DNA of 40,920 nucleotides from Dyella sp. EPa41 (GCF_016586165.1 NZ_BCPR01000041.1:1-40920), one strand, 5' to 3'. Shown: positions 8,650 to 16,617, numbered from the stretch's first letter. Translations and numbers: made by a program. The notes: a model not told the origin generated them from the letters alone.

Positions 8650-9397
8650 CTGGTTTGGTGAGGATGTGTGTTCTTCGCAAGACATCATTGATAGCTACAA
8701 CAGCTTCATAGATTCGGCAAATTCACTGAACCTTCTTGTTCGCTCGTCTCGTTTGCAGCAGGAGAAGGTTCTAGAAATTGACGAGTACATCGGCTACATC
8801 AAAGGTTTTAAACATCAAGTTGCTTCGCGCGGTGATGAGCGCTTTGCGAATCTTCTCTTCCACTTCCAGTGCATGCTTCGATGTGTGCAGTCTTCTATCA
8901 GGATGTGGATGCATCTTAAAGAAGATAACCATCAGAAAGCTTGGTGCTGCCTAGTTGATGCCCAAGAATACAAAGATGTTGCGTTGAAGATTGAGGATCA
9001 CGTTGGGGTTCGGCGAATTGAGGCTTTCTTAGGGAAGGTGCGAGATGCCATTTTTCCGCCATGGACTCACTACAACAGTGCTGCGTTTAGCACCACAATT
9101 GGCCAATGCTCGATCTGTGGCGAGCCGTTTGGTGATTGTGACCACGTCGAGGGCAAGGTGTACAAAGGGAGGCTCTGCCGAAGGGTCGGCATAAAGTTTC
9201 TTAGCGCGTATCACAGTGCCATCGTCAGCAATCCTCAAGACAGGAGATGCATTATCACGGAAGTGTCTAGAGATGATGGAAGCATGATGGACCTGTTCAC
9301 TCTGGAAGACACGGGTGATGTCCATGAGAAAGAGGATGGGGTCTTGGGGCATATGAAGGGAATTCTTTTAACTACTACTAATCTGGACTTCGATTGA
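8639..9397 (+). CDS. Zinc-finger protein of unknown function, 252 aa
   Basis: It starts at the ATG inside the end of the preceding gene (11-bp overlap, different frame), showing translational coupling. The N-terminal 130 residues are predicted helical. The C-terminal part holds a zinc site: C-S-I-C-G-E-P-F-G-D-C-D-H-V-E-G-K, then a further Cys in GRLCRR. The CSICGEPFG block echoes CAICGEPLG in the HEPN-like protein at 5726, so the two may share a zinc-binding module. Function unknown. Confidence 0.65.
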   Translation: MRTDWFGEDVCSSQDIIDSYNSFIDSANSLNLLVRSSRLQQEKVLEIDEYIGYIKGFKHQVASRGDERFANLLFHFQCMLRCVQSSIRMWMHLKEDNHQKAWCCLVDAQEYKDVALKIEDHVGVRRIEAFLGKVRDAIFPPWTHYNSAAFSTTIGQCSICGEPFGDCDHVEGKVYKGRLCRRVGIKFLSAYHSAIVSNPQDRRCIITEVSRDDGSMMDLFTLEDTGDVHEKEDGVLGHMKGILLTTTNLDFD

Positions 9398-9472
9398 CAG
9401 TGGTATCAATGCTGTCTTCACGATTAGATGAAGGTGGTTTGGGTTTGGGTCTTAAGCCAAGGAGTCGGGGCA

Positions 9473-9595
9473 ATGAGTGATAATGTAATTTACTATCTAA
9501 TACACGCTCTATTTTTTGCGGCGACTCTCGGAATGTTGGGGCGCGCGGCCTATGTTTTAGCAAAAAAGAGGAGTGATATATCGGTTTTTTCCTGA
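9473..9595 (+). CDS. Small membrane protein, 5' part of a split frame
   Basis: A 40-aa hydrophobic peptide, MSDNVIYYLIHALFF…, with a good AGGAG ribosome-binding site. It ends at TGA 9593, and the next frame (9599-9838) is in the same reading frame only one codon later. Together they would make a 121-aa membrane protein. It may be a gene broken by a nonsense mutation, or two small coupled genes. Confidence 0.45.
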   Translation: MSDNVIYYLIHALFFAATLGMLGRAAYVLAKKRSDISVFS

Positions 9596-9598
9596 GGC

Positions 9599-9838
9599 AT
9601 GATGCTCGTCGCTGTTGGCTTGTTGGCAACGCTTTTGAATGGCGTTAAGTCCTCTGGTATTCCAGTTGATTTAACGGATATGGCGAAGAACTATTTTCTT
9701 GTCATCTGTAGCATTGGTGGAAATTTAGTCGCCGCAAGCGCATTGTTGGCATTGCCTCAGCACAGTTGCCAGTGCTGCTCTTGCGGTGATGATGGCGGGC
9801 GGTCTAGAAACGTTCCCGAGCACCCGACCAAGCCATAA
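9599..9838 (+). CDS. Small membrane protein, 3' part of a split frame
   Basis: A 79-aa frame starting MMLVAVGLLATLLNGV, with two hydrophobic segments (also YFLVICSIGGNLVAASALLAL) and a cysteine-rich tail that looks like out-of-frame sequence. It is in frame with 9473-9595 across a single TGA. The last 25 residues may reflect a frameshift. Confidence 0.4.
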   Translation: MMLVAVGLLATLLNGVKSSGIPVDLTDMAKNYFLVICSIGGNLVAASALLALPQHSCQCCSCGDDGGRSRNVPEHPTKP

Positions 9839-9860
9839 CCTGGAAAGGCAGGGTAATTCA

Positions 9861-10004
9861 TTATCCGCGCGATTGAGAGTTAGCTTGTCTCTTATGCGCT
9901 ACTTTTGAGATAATTTGATCAATAACGATTGTTGCCAAGATACCTAGTGTTGTTCCAAGTGCGATGGCAAGAATGTCGCAAGATGTTAGAGGCGGGTAGT
10001 TCAC
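9861..10004 (-). CDS. Single-pass small membrane protein, 47 aa
   Basis: A GTG start with AGGA 7 nt upstream. The product begins MNYPPLTSCDILAIALGTTL, continues as one transmembrane helix (GILATIVIDQIIS) and ends in a basic tail (KVAHKRQANSQSRG). The N-out helix followed by a basic tail is typical of small regulatory or toxin-like membrane peptides. It is opposite in direction to both neighbours. The coding signal is short, so confidence is limited. Confidence 0.45.
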   Translation of the reverse strand: MNYPPLTSCDILAIALGTTLGILATIVIDQIISKVAHKRQANSQSRG

Positions 10005-10130
10005 GTTCGTATCCTAGTAGTTCTGGCGTCCTGGTTGTAACCGAGCATTAGCTTCAGTCAATATCGAGAGCGCGTCTATGTGTTGTTCCAACACGCCGCT
10101 CAATGCCAAGTCAAAACCCAGAGCTTTCTA

Positions 10131-10159
10131 AGCCAACCCTTTCCAAGGTTGGCTTTTTT
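10131..10159 (+). terminator. Intrinsic terminator upstream of the relaxase gene
   Basis: AGCCAACC-CTTTCCAA-GGTTGGCT followed by five T residues: a perfect 8-bp stem. It separates the small membrane genes from the mobilization region. It could alternatively be one of the inverted repeats of an oriT. Confidence 0.7.
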
Positions 10160-10209
10160 ATTGCCTTTCCCGCTCTTGACAGGTCTCGATAATCTGATTG
10201 GATGTATTG

Positions 10210-10228
10210 CGGGTCACGGATTGACCCG
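10210..10228 (+). other. Candidate oriT inverted repeat
   Basis: CGGGTCA-CGGAT-TGACCCG, a 7-bp inverted repeat 37 bp upstream of the relaxase start, followed by AT-rich ATTAAAAACACTAAGACG. Relaxases usually nick a few bases 3' of such a repeat, next to their own gene. The nick site itself cannot be read from the sequence. Confidence 0.4.
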
Positions 10229-10264
10229 ATTAAAAACACTAAGACGCTGTCACGGAGGACATCT

Positions 10265-11914
10265 ATGGATATTCACGCCCACGCTCGCCCCCATCTCGAA
10301 GTTCACTCACGCTCGAAAGGTCACTCTGCTGTAGCCGGTGCGGCTTACCGGCTTGGTCTTCGTCTGTACGATGAAAGGCAGAAGTGTTGGCACAACTTCG
10401 AGAAGTGTGCCTTGGGCGAAGAAATTGTTCGCGCACTGACCGTTGCCCCGACAGGTTCACCTTCGTGGTGTATGGACCCCCAGGAGCTATGGAACAGGGT
10501 TGAGCGGGCTGAACGACGTTGTGATTCTCAAGTCGCCAGGGATTACAGAATCCCCGTCCCGCTGGGGCTATCAGACCAGGATGCAGGGGATCTAGCTGAG
10601 GAAATGGCCCGCTTCATCTGTGAGGAACTGCATGTTCCGGTTTCCCTTGGTTTACACAGAGATGCTGACCGGGATGCCCTGGGTAACCTAAAGTCCATCG
10701 AGCGGCAGGGATTTCACGCACATCTTTATTTTCCAACGCGTCCTCTATTGGATGTTGCAGATGGAGATGATGGAAAGGGTGCGGCAAGTATGGGTTTCGG
10801 TCCTAAGCTTCATGAGTTTTCAAAACAGAACTTGGGGTCAGCCTTCATCGAACTGCTCAACTGCAAGTGGAGTGAACTTGCCAATGACTATGCAAGGAAG
10901 GTTGGTTCAAGTAGCAAGTACGAGTACAAGAGCTACAAGCGCCTTGGGGTCACCATCACCCCACAGCCGACGTTAGGAAGGTCGGCTACAGCGATGGAAC
11001 GGAGGGGTATCTATACCAACAAAGGTGATTCCCTGCGCGAAGCTATGGTCATGGCTCAGGTCTACGAGAAGGCACATGCGGGAGCTTTGAAGGTCCAACA
11101 TGCTCAAGCCCTTCAAGACGTAAGGCGTGACCATGGGAGCAATCCACACCGCCATTTTGGGCTGTTAGCAACGTCCACTTCCATTCGTTTCCAAGGTTCA
11201 AAGAGACCTGCTTCTGCTCCGCCTCTGATAACGCCCCGAGGTTCCTTGGCCTACCGGCTTCGTACATCCGCACCGGCTCCTACCACGAAAGAAGAGGTCG
11301 AAGAGTTAGAGCGGTCACTGGTTCTCATCGAAGCACTCGACAAAGCCTTCGCGGTTTACCATCAGCTCCAGAATGAAATGGATGAGCTGTTCAAGATCAT
11401 CGAGGCGAGTCGAGCCGCCAAGCTAGATGTGGAGTTCCAGGCTGATAGAAGTCGGGAGAAGCGAACAGTTGCTCAGGTCAGACTAAGACGCTGGGAAGAT
11501 GAGAACAGGTGGAGAATTAAATTCTTGGCGTCCGTTGGGGGTGTGCCGATGGCCACCCATGAGAAGCTCCGACAGAACGTTCAACTGCACGATGGTCACG
11601 TGCAAGCCTTGAAGGCGACCATGGTCACCCACGCTATCGATGTGGGTGAGATGGAACAGCAGGTCGAAGGATTGAGGTCGAAGGTCGTCGAGGTGTTATC
11701 GACCATCCGGGACATCATGGTGAAGTTGCACGACATGGCGTCAATGCTTCTTCCAGAACTCTTCAGGGCGTTGCCCGAATCCGACAGGACGCTTTTAAAA
11801 GAACAGTTGCCGACGTTGATGGATGTCGAAAATCCTAACGAGGATGAAGGTCCATCAAGCAAGCCTGCACCTGAGAAAAGGCTCGCTCTCCCGAAGAATG
11901 CGATAAGCTTTTAA
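10265..11914 (+). CDS. MobA/MobL family relaxase
   Basis: A 549-aa relaxase that would nick oriT and lead DNA transfer through a helper conjugation pore. The ATG at 10265 has a strong GGAGGA site. The N-terminal domain has the MobA/MobL pattern: an early histidine-rich strand (HAHARPHLEVHSRSKGHSA), the block AVAGAAYRLG and the metal-binding GFHAHLYFPTRPL, equivalent to NPHAHxxLTTR. The C-terminal third is a long helical/coiled-coil region that ends LLPELFRALPESDRTLLKEQ. That ending also occurs as a decayed copy at 12690-12840. No type IV secretion genes lie nearby. Confidence 0.88.
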   Translation: MDIHAHARPHLEVHSRSKGHSAVAGAAYRLGLRLYDERQKCWHNFEKCALGEEIVRALTVAPTGSPSWCMDPQELWNRVERAERRCDSQVARDYRIPVPLGLSDQDAGDLAEEMARFICEELHVPVSLGLHRDADRDALGNLKSIERQGFHAHLYFPTRPLLDVADGDDGKGAASMGFGPKLHEFSKQNLGSAFIELLNCKWSELANDYARKVGSSSKYEYKSYKRLGVTITPQPTLGRSATAMERRGIYTNKGDSLREAMVMAQVYEKAHAGALKVQHAQALQDVRRDHGSNPHRHFGLLATSTSIRFQGSKRPASAPPLITPRGSLAYRLRTSAPAPTTKEEVEELERSLVLIEALDKAFAVYHQLQNEMDELFKIIEASRAAKLDVEFQADRSREKRTVAQVRLRRWEDENRWRIKFLASVGGVPMATHEKLRQNVQLHDGHVQALKATMVTHAIDVGEMEQQVEGLRSKVVEVLSTIRDIMVKLHDMASMLLPELFRALPESDRTLLKEQLPTLMDVENPNEDEGPSSKPAPEKRLALPKNAISF

Positions 11915-11944
11915 CCCTCAACATGTCCTTGCTTCGAGGGTAAA

Positions 11945-12571
11945 ATGGCCCGATTGGTAGTCAAGTCCGAGAACCTAGGCAAGGCCATACGGAACCCGGA
12001 ACAGGTCTATTGCCTTCGCATCGAGCTGGATGGAACCACCCCGTTGGTCTGGCGCCGCATCGAGGTCTTGGCTTCGTCCACGTTCTGGGATTTGCATGTG
12101 GCCGTCCAGGACGCCTTCGGCTGGTTGGACTGTCACTTGCATGAGTTCGACATCGGGCCGCTCACCATTGGGGTACCCGACGAATTTGCTGAGAAAGATA
12201 TTATTCCGGGCTGGACCGTGCCTTTGTCCAGGCACATGGGCGACGTTCGAACCTTTGCTTACCTCTACGATTTTGGTGATGACTGGCGTCACACCATCCA
12301 TCTGGAAGATGTTGTCGATGCGGATGGGGAATCCTATCCACGTTGCTTGGCTGGGGAAAATGCGACGCCTCCCGAGGACTGCGGAGGCGTCTATGGCTTT
12401 GGGGATCTGAAAGAGGTTCTCACCAAGCCGAAAACTGCCAAGTATCGGGAGATGCGGGATTGGCTTAAGAACCGGCACGCGAAGATCTATTGGCCGTTTG
12501 ATCCCCTGGCATTCGACCAGGCCAAGGTCGTGTTCCGAGACCCAAACGAAGCGCTTCAGATGTTGCGATAG
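11945..12571 (+). CDS. Plasmid pRiA4b ORF-3 family protein
   Basis: A 208-aa protein that matches the pRiA4b ORF-3-like domain (Pfam PF07929): YCLRIELDGTTPLVWRRIEV at the start, FWDLHVAVQDAFGWLDCHLH, then YDFGDDWRHTIHLE, and YPRCLAGENATPPEDCGGVY near the C-terminus. The family is common on plasmids and integrated elements; its biochemical role is unknown. It follows the relaxase by 30 bp on the same strand and may share its transcript. Confidence 0.88.
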   Translation: MARLVVKSENLGKAIRNPEQVYCLRIELDGTTPLVWRRIEVLASSTFWDLHVAVQDAFGWLDCHLHEFDIGPLTIGVPDEFAEKDIIPGWTVPLSRHMGDVRTFAYLYDFGDDWRHTIHLEDVVDADGESYPRCLAGENATPPEDCGGVYGFGDLKEVLTKPKTAKYREMRDWLKNRHAKIYWPFDPLAFDQAKVVFRDPNEALQMLR

Positions 12572-12689
12572 GCGTAGACAGGGCGCTTGAAACGATGGAC
12601 TTCACCTTCGCTCACACTTTCTGGCAAAGACTACTTTCCCCATCCTGCCCACGCCTGGGCAACGAAGTCGATGATGGGTGGCAAGACAA

Positions 12690-12840
12690 ACGGAGGCGTT
12701 GTCCACCATCCGAAACAAGGTATTAGGGCTGGATGATGCGAATTCGCTGTTGATGCCCGAACTGTTGAAGGCTTTGTCACCTTCTGACCGGTAAATACTT
12801 GAAGTGCAATTGCCAACCCTTTCTTCAGAGGTGGCGGAGG
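12690..12840 (+). pseudogene. Decayed C-terminal fragment of a second relaxase
   Basis: In one frame this stretch reads EALSTIRNKVLGLDDANSLL, then MPELLKALSPSDR, a stop codon (TAA), and ILEVQLPTLSSE. It aligns directly with the C-terminus of the intact relaxase (EVLSTIRD…LLPELFRALPESDR…LLKEQLPTL). The rest of that second mob gene is gone. The flanks 12572-12689 and 12841-12910 hold no gene that I can see. Confidence 0.75.
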
Positions 12841-12913
12841 GTGTGGATAGGGATTGCAGGAGTCGGAACGCAACGACTGCGATGATGGTGGGCCAGCCAA
12901 GGCGCGGTTAAAA

Positions 12914-12951
12914 AAAGAAAGCACCCCAGCAGACTTGCATGAGGTGCTTGA
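12914..12951 (-). terminator. Intrinsic terminator (minus strand)
   Basis: Read on the minus strand, AAGCACC and GGTGCTT form a stem around a 17-nt loop, followed by TCTTTTTTT. It lies 50 bp downstream of the minus-strand gene at 13003-13290. Confidence 0.6.
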
Positions 12952-13002
12952 AGGTCCTGCAAGAGGCCATTCTAAGCCTTCGTTTTAGTTGGCGCCCAGG
13001 GG

Positions 13003-13290
13003 CTAGATTTCTTCCAGGCCACGCTTTGCAATTTCGCCCTGAGTTGAGATGACGCTTGGATTTCGCTTGACGTTATGAGCGATGTCGTATGCCTTGTCTA
13101 CGACCTGTTGATTGGTTTCTACATCGGAGAAGTACCGATACTCAGCGGTTGGAAGCGCGAAATCTTTGTTTGAATCTGAGTAATGTAGGTACTTCTTGAA
13201 TCCCGCAGCACCCATTTTTTTGTGCAGCGATTCGTAGTCGTCTTCATCTGCGTTATGAAGTTCCACGCGGACGGTAAACTTTTTACTCAT
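13003..13290 (-). CDS. DUF2622/GhoS-like small protein
   Basis: A 95-aa protein starting MSKKFTVRVELHNADEDDYE. It continues with SLHKKMGAAGFKKYL and the ALPTAEYRYF block. This is the pattern I associate with DUF2622, the small ferredoxin-fold family to which the type V antitoxin RNase GhoS belongs. A GGGAG site precedes the ATG. No GhoT-like toxin is next to it, so an antitoxin role is not supported by context. The match is from memory of the family and should be treated as moderate. Confidence 0.55.
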   Translation of the reverse strand: MSKKFTVRVELHNADEDDYESLHKKMGAAGFKKYLHYSDSNKDFALPTAEYRYFSDVETNQQVVDKAYDIAHNVKRNPSVISTQGEIAKRGLEEI

Positions 13291-13378
13291 CTGGACTCCC
13301 CATGCTCGCCACCATGGCGAGGGTCTGTAGGTTCATGGGGAGGCCTGACGGGCTTTCAATAGGACCTAGCCGAATGGC

Positions 13379-13597
13379 CTACTGACCACCCCACCATTTC
13401 ATGTATTTTCCACGTGCATCGAACTGCACGAACGTCATGCTTGATTCGTGCGTACTCTTGCCCAGGACATTGCCAGCAAATGGGATATAGGACTTCGCAT
13501 CCTGCCCGGTCTTGCTATAGAAATAGGTGAGGGTGGTTGTCCCATCTGGGTTCTTGGCGATGCCAGTGGGTTGGCCAAGCAACGCCTCAGTCTAATG
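13379..13597 (-). pseudogene. BamE/SmpA-like lipoprotein remnant
   Basis: The frame encodes TEALLGQPTGIAKNPDGTTT and ends in FVQFDARGKYMKWWGGQ. This is the C-terminal half of a SmpA/OmlA (BamE-type) domain, whose usual 'V-x-x-LLGxPT' turn is intact. Immediately upstream is an in-frame TAG, and the signal peptide and lipobox are missing. AT-rich DNA (13600-13640) abuts the break, which suggests a rearrangement. It is unlikely to be made as a working lipoprotein. Confidence 0.6.
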
Positions 13598-13737
13598 AAT
13601 ATATAAAGGCATTTTATATAAGCTTTTGATTTTGACAATAAGATTAAGTCGAGACGCTAAGACGGTACTAATCAGATATTTGAGTTTTATCGGCCATGGA
13701 TGGCCACCAAAACATACTGAGGAAGAAGGAGATCTCG

Positions 13738-14526
13738 ATGAGGATGCAAGACTACTTTCGCTCCCTCAATGACGAATGTGCGGCTCTAAGGGATCGAATC
13801 AGACATTTCATCGAGGATAGGCACTGGTTGACTGATGGAGAGGGGAAGGAATCCATCCTTCGCACCATGATTGGGCGCAGCGCTCCGGACTCGGTCAAAG
13901 TTGGTCGGGGGTTTGTAGTCAGCCATGAAAATGTGAGCACGCAAGTTGATGTGCTTCTCTACGATGCTTCACATCCGGTCCTCTATCGCGACGGTGACTT
14001 GGTCTTCATCCCACCTGCGTCTTGTCGCGGCATCATTGAGGTCAAGACTTCGCTTACGCCACGAGACTTGGAAAAAGCCTGCAAAAAGCTTGCTGATGTG
14101 GCGGAGGATATTCGGCCATGGAAGAACGAGGACATCTTCGTGGGTGTCTTTTCTTATGAAAATATGATTCGTGGAGGTCAGGCCCAGAGACAGGTGCTCG
14201 ACCTCGTGAAGGGTGCGAGTAACGGTGAGCGAAATCGCATCATCAATCATGTGGCCCTTGGTGACTCCACACTTGTGAGGTACTGGAAGTTTGACCCGGA
14301 TGCAGAACGTCGTCCCTGTCCAAGACCTGTTCTTCGGCCACCACCGAATTATGCAGGCGACTACCGTCATTGGCATCTCTATCGGATGGAGCAGATGGCT
14401 TTTGGCTACTTCATCCACAACGCACTTATGAGCATGGCTTCCAACCTGTCAGCAGAGGAACAGCATGTTTATTTCCCAGACGAAGGGAAGGAGATGACAC
14501 GGATTCGAGCGCTTGCGTTTGACTAA
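13738..14526 (+). CDS. DUF6602 domain protein (nuclease-like)
   Basis: A 262-aa protein. The ATG at 13738 is chosen because AAGGAG lies 7 nt upstream; an in-frame ATG at 13696 has none. The DUF6602 pattern is visible: LTDGEGKESILRTMIGRSAP, then KVGRGFVV, STQVDVLLYD, LVFIPPASCRGIIEVKTSLT. The spacing Q-V-D…I-I-E-V-K resembles the D…ExK centre of PD-(D/E)xK nucleases, so a DNA-cleaving role is possible but inferred. It is flanked by a bidirectional terminator and has an AT-rich upstream region. Confidence 0.75.
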   Translation: MRMQDYFRSLNDECAALRDRIRHFIEDRHWLTDGEGKESILRTMIGRSAPDSVKVGRGFVVSHENVSTQVDVLLYDASHPVLYRDGDLVFIPPASCRGIIEVKTSLTPRDLEKACKKLADVAEDIRPWKNEDIFVGVFSYENMIRGGQAQRQVLDLVKGASNGERNRIINHVALGDSTLVRYWKFDPDAERRPCPRPVLRPPPNYAGDYRHWHLYRMEQMAFGYFIHNALMSMASNLSAEEQHVYFPDEGKEMTRIRALAFD

Positions 14527-14555
14527 CTGGCCATAGAGGGCATTGAAGTCATCTG

Positions 14556-14592
14556 AAAAAAAAGCCCCAGGATCTTCTGGGGCTTTTTTGTG
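14556..14592. terminator. Bidirectional intrinsic terminator
   Basis: AAAAGCCCCAG-GATCTT-CTGGGGCTTTTTT between two convergent genes: 10-bp stem with A and T runs on either side, serving both strands. Confidence 0.85.
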
Positions 14593-14607
14593 GCTCAGTG
14601 TGGAAGG

Positions 14608-15057
14608 TCAGCTTTTGACTTTTCTGCGAACCGTCTTCTTCGCGGCTTTCTTAGCTACATTCTTTGCGACCTTCCTAGATGACTTCTTGGCAGTGGTCTT
14701 GCCGCCCACAATCAGAAGAGAGTCAATCGTTACACCACGTTTCCTCAGGGCTTCGGCGACCCAACTTGGCTTACGTCCACGACCTGTCCAAGTCTGACTG
14801 GCATCCTCAGGGTTGCGGTACTTCGGGGCGACGGTCTTACCTTTAAGCGCATTGCTTGCCTTGCCAGCCTTGGCCTGCTTGGTGGCACGACGATGATAGA
14901 CGTCATCAAGGGTCAGTCCCGAATCCTTTAGTAAGGCGTCAATCTTGGCTCTGACATCTTTTACGAGGTTCTTTCGGGCACCTTGAAGATGTGCGCTAGC
15001 GTCCTGGATGAGGGCTTCTAGCTCGTTCGCAGATAGGGTTTTCAGATTGACGGCCAT
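14608..15057 (-). CDS. H-NS family nucleoid protein with histone-like tail
   Basis: A 149-aa protein. The N-terminal helical part (NELEALIQDASAHLQGARKN) should dimerise. The C-terminal DNA-binding motif is clear: PKYRNPEDASQTWTGRGRKP followed by SWVAEAL, with the TWTGRGRKP loop that inserts into the AT-rich minor groove. Unusually, about 30 residues follow that are almost only Lys, Ala, Arg, Ser and Val (AKKSSRKVAKNVAKKAAKKT), like the tail of histone H1-like proteins. H-NS proteins silence AT-rich foreign DNA, so it probably represses this island's cargo or modulates the host. It is transcribed divergently from the DUF2971 gene. Confidence 0.92.
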   Translation of the reverse strand: MAVNLKTLSANELEALIQDASAHLQGARKNLVKDVRAKIDALLKDSGLTLDDVYHRRATKQAKAGKASNALKGKTVAPKYRNPEDASQTWTGRGRKPSWVAEALRKRGVTIDSLLIVGGKTTAKKSSRKVAKNVAKKAAKKTVRRKVKS

Positions 15058-15117
15058 AAATGGTCCTCTCTTATGAGATGATGTTTTGGAGAAGGTCGGG
15101 GCCTAGATTGGCCGAAG

Positions 15118-16617
15118 ATGAAGAGAATTTTGGGGCAGCCACGGCGTATGGAAGATTACATCTACCGGTTTAGATCAGCCAGGTCGTTGCTCGAAAACTA
15201 CCAAGAGCTCCAGAAGCAAAGCATCTACTTCGCGAAGCTCGAAGAGTTGAACGACCCGATGGAGGGGTTCAAAGATATCTTCTGGAGTGGCGATGACATT
15301 GTTTGGAGCAATCTTTTCCGGCACTACATCCAATGCATGGCCCACGCATTTTTCTTTCTTTGTATAGCTCAAGAAGAACATGCTTTAACGTGGGACATGA
15401 TTCCTGTCCTCGATGCGCGTCCCGAGCGTCTTACGGATGAGCTTAGAGTCCTCTACGATGAGGCGCTGAGCGAAGTTCTATCACAATCAGAGCTGAGTGA
15501 GTGCGTTCAGCGAATTGCTGCCAGAGTTCAGCCTGTTCGACGTAATGAGCTAGAATTTTATCTGCGCAATGTACATGAGCTTGCCGTTCCATGTGTTGCA
15601 AGAGTGTTTGCTCGTCGCAAGGTCCATCCGCCTTTTTTAGGCGTCGATGAGTCTATCGAAAATGCCAAGAGCAAGCTCGCCAAAGTGGCCGATTCGGTGC
15701 ACATGGTCAACCTCATTGAGGAAGGTAGTTCAAGTGGCGAGCATGCATCGGAGCGGATGTTTGCCTCCTTGAATGAGGCTATGAAACAGGTCGCTTTGAT
15801 AGATAAATACAACGGTATTTTTGATGCTTCTAAGAGGAACTCTGGCTTTGTGTTCCTAAGCTTTCCTGAGCAGTACGTCCGAAACATTGAACGGCTCGTC
15901 TACCCGGAATGGTATACCGCGTGTTTCAGCAAGGACTTTCATAACTCGGCAGTTTGGGGCACGTATGGTGACCGCCATCAGGGCGTTTGCCTCAAGTTTA
16001 GGGTTAAGAAAGAAGGCGAGTGGTCAGGACTGACATTGAACCGTGTGTGTGGCTGGAGCAGTGTTACTGGGGCTACCAAGGGGGATGTTCCGCATCCGCT
16101 TTTGCCGGTTACGTATCAATCTAAGTTCGTCGCCATCGACTTCTTTAGGTCGCTTGGGGGTGTCAGTGCACCGGTGCTCAATCGAGATTGGCATCGATCT
16201 CAAGACGGTCGCGTGAGCATTTGTGACTTTGGAGGGGATTTCTCCGAAGAGGAGCGCGATGACTTTTGGAAGGCTTTCATGGTCAGCGCAACGACCAAGC
16301 TGAAGGATTGGGAGTATGAGCAGGAGTACAGGCTTGTACTGTATGGCAATGTTTTAGATTTTTCGGACAAAGCAGACCGCGTTGCCAACTATGACTTCGC
16401 AGACCTGGAAGGAATTATTTTCGGACTAAACACCACGGATGCGGATAAGTTGGCCATCATGAAGATCATTGACGAGAAATGCCAACAGCATCAACGTGAA
16501 GATTTCAAGTTCTACCAGGCCTATTACGAGCATGCTACCGGGCGAATAGAGGCTACCGAATTGGGTCACCTTAAAGTGATTCTCAGTAAGGTTGCTTCAG
16601 GGGCTGTTTCTGCTTGA
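15118..16617 (+). CDS. DUF2971 domain protein
   Basis: A 499-aa protein with the two hallmark blocks of DUF2971: near the N-terminus, YRFRSARSLL…IYFAKLEELNDPMEGF, and at about residues 269-295, ACFSKDFHNSAVWGTYGDRH followed by QGVCLKF. The middle 200 residues are an insertion that I do not recognise, making it longer than the usual family member. The biochemical role of DUF2971 is not known to me; members are frequent in mobile elements. The alternative ATG at 15148 (MEDYIYRFRS) fits the domain start better, and neither start has a strong ribosome-binding site. It is the last gene before attR. Confidence 0.75.
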   Translation: MKRILGQPRRMEDYIYRFRSARSLLENYQELQKQSIYFAKLEELNDPMEGFKDIFWSGDDIVWSNLFRHYIQCMAHAFFFLCIAQEEHALTWDMIPVLDARPERLTDELRVLYDEALSEVLSQSELSECVQRIAARVQPVRRNELEFYLRNVHELAVPCVARVFARRKVHPPFLGVDESIENAKSKLAKVADSVHMVNLIEEGSSSGEHASERMFASLNEAMKQVALIDKYNGIFDASKRNSGFVFLSFPEQYVRNIERLVYPEWYTACFSKDFHNSAVWGTYGDRHQGVCLKFRVKKEGEWSGLTLNRVCGWSSVTGATKGDVPHPLLPVTYQSKFVAIDFFRSLGGVSAPVLNRDWHRSQDGRVSICDFGGDFSEEERDDFWKAFMVSATTKLKDWEYEQEYRLVLYGNVLDFSDKADRVANYDFADLEGIIFGLNTTDADKLAIMKIIDEKCQQHQREDFKFYQAYYEHATGRIEATELGHLKVILSKVASGAVSA

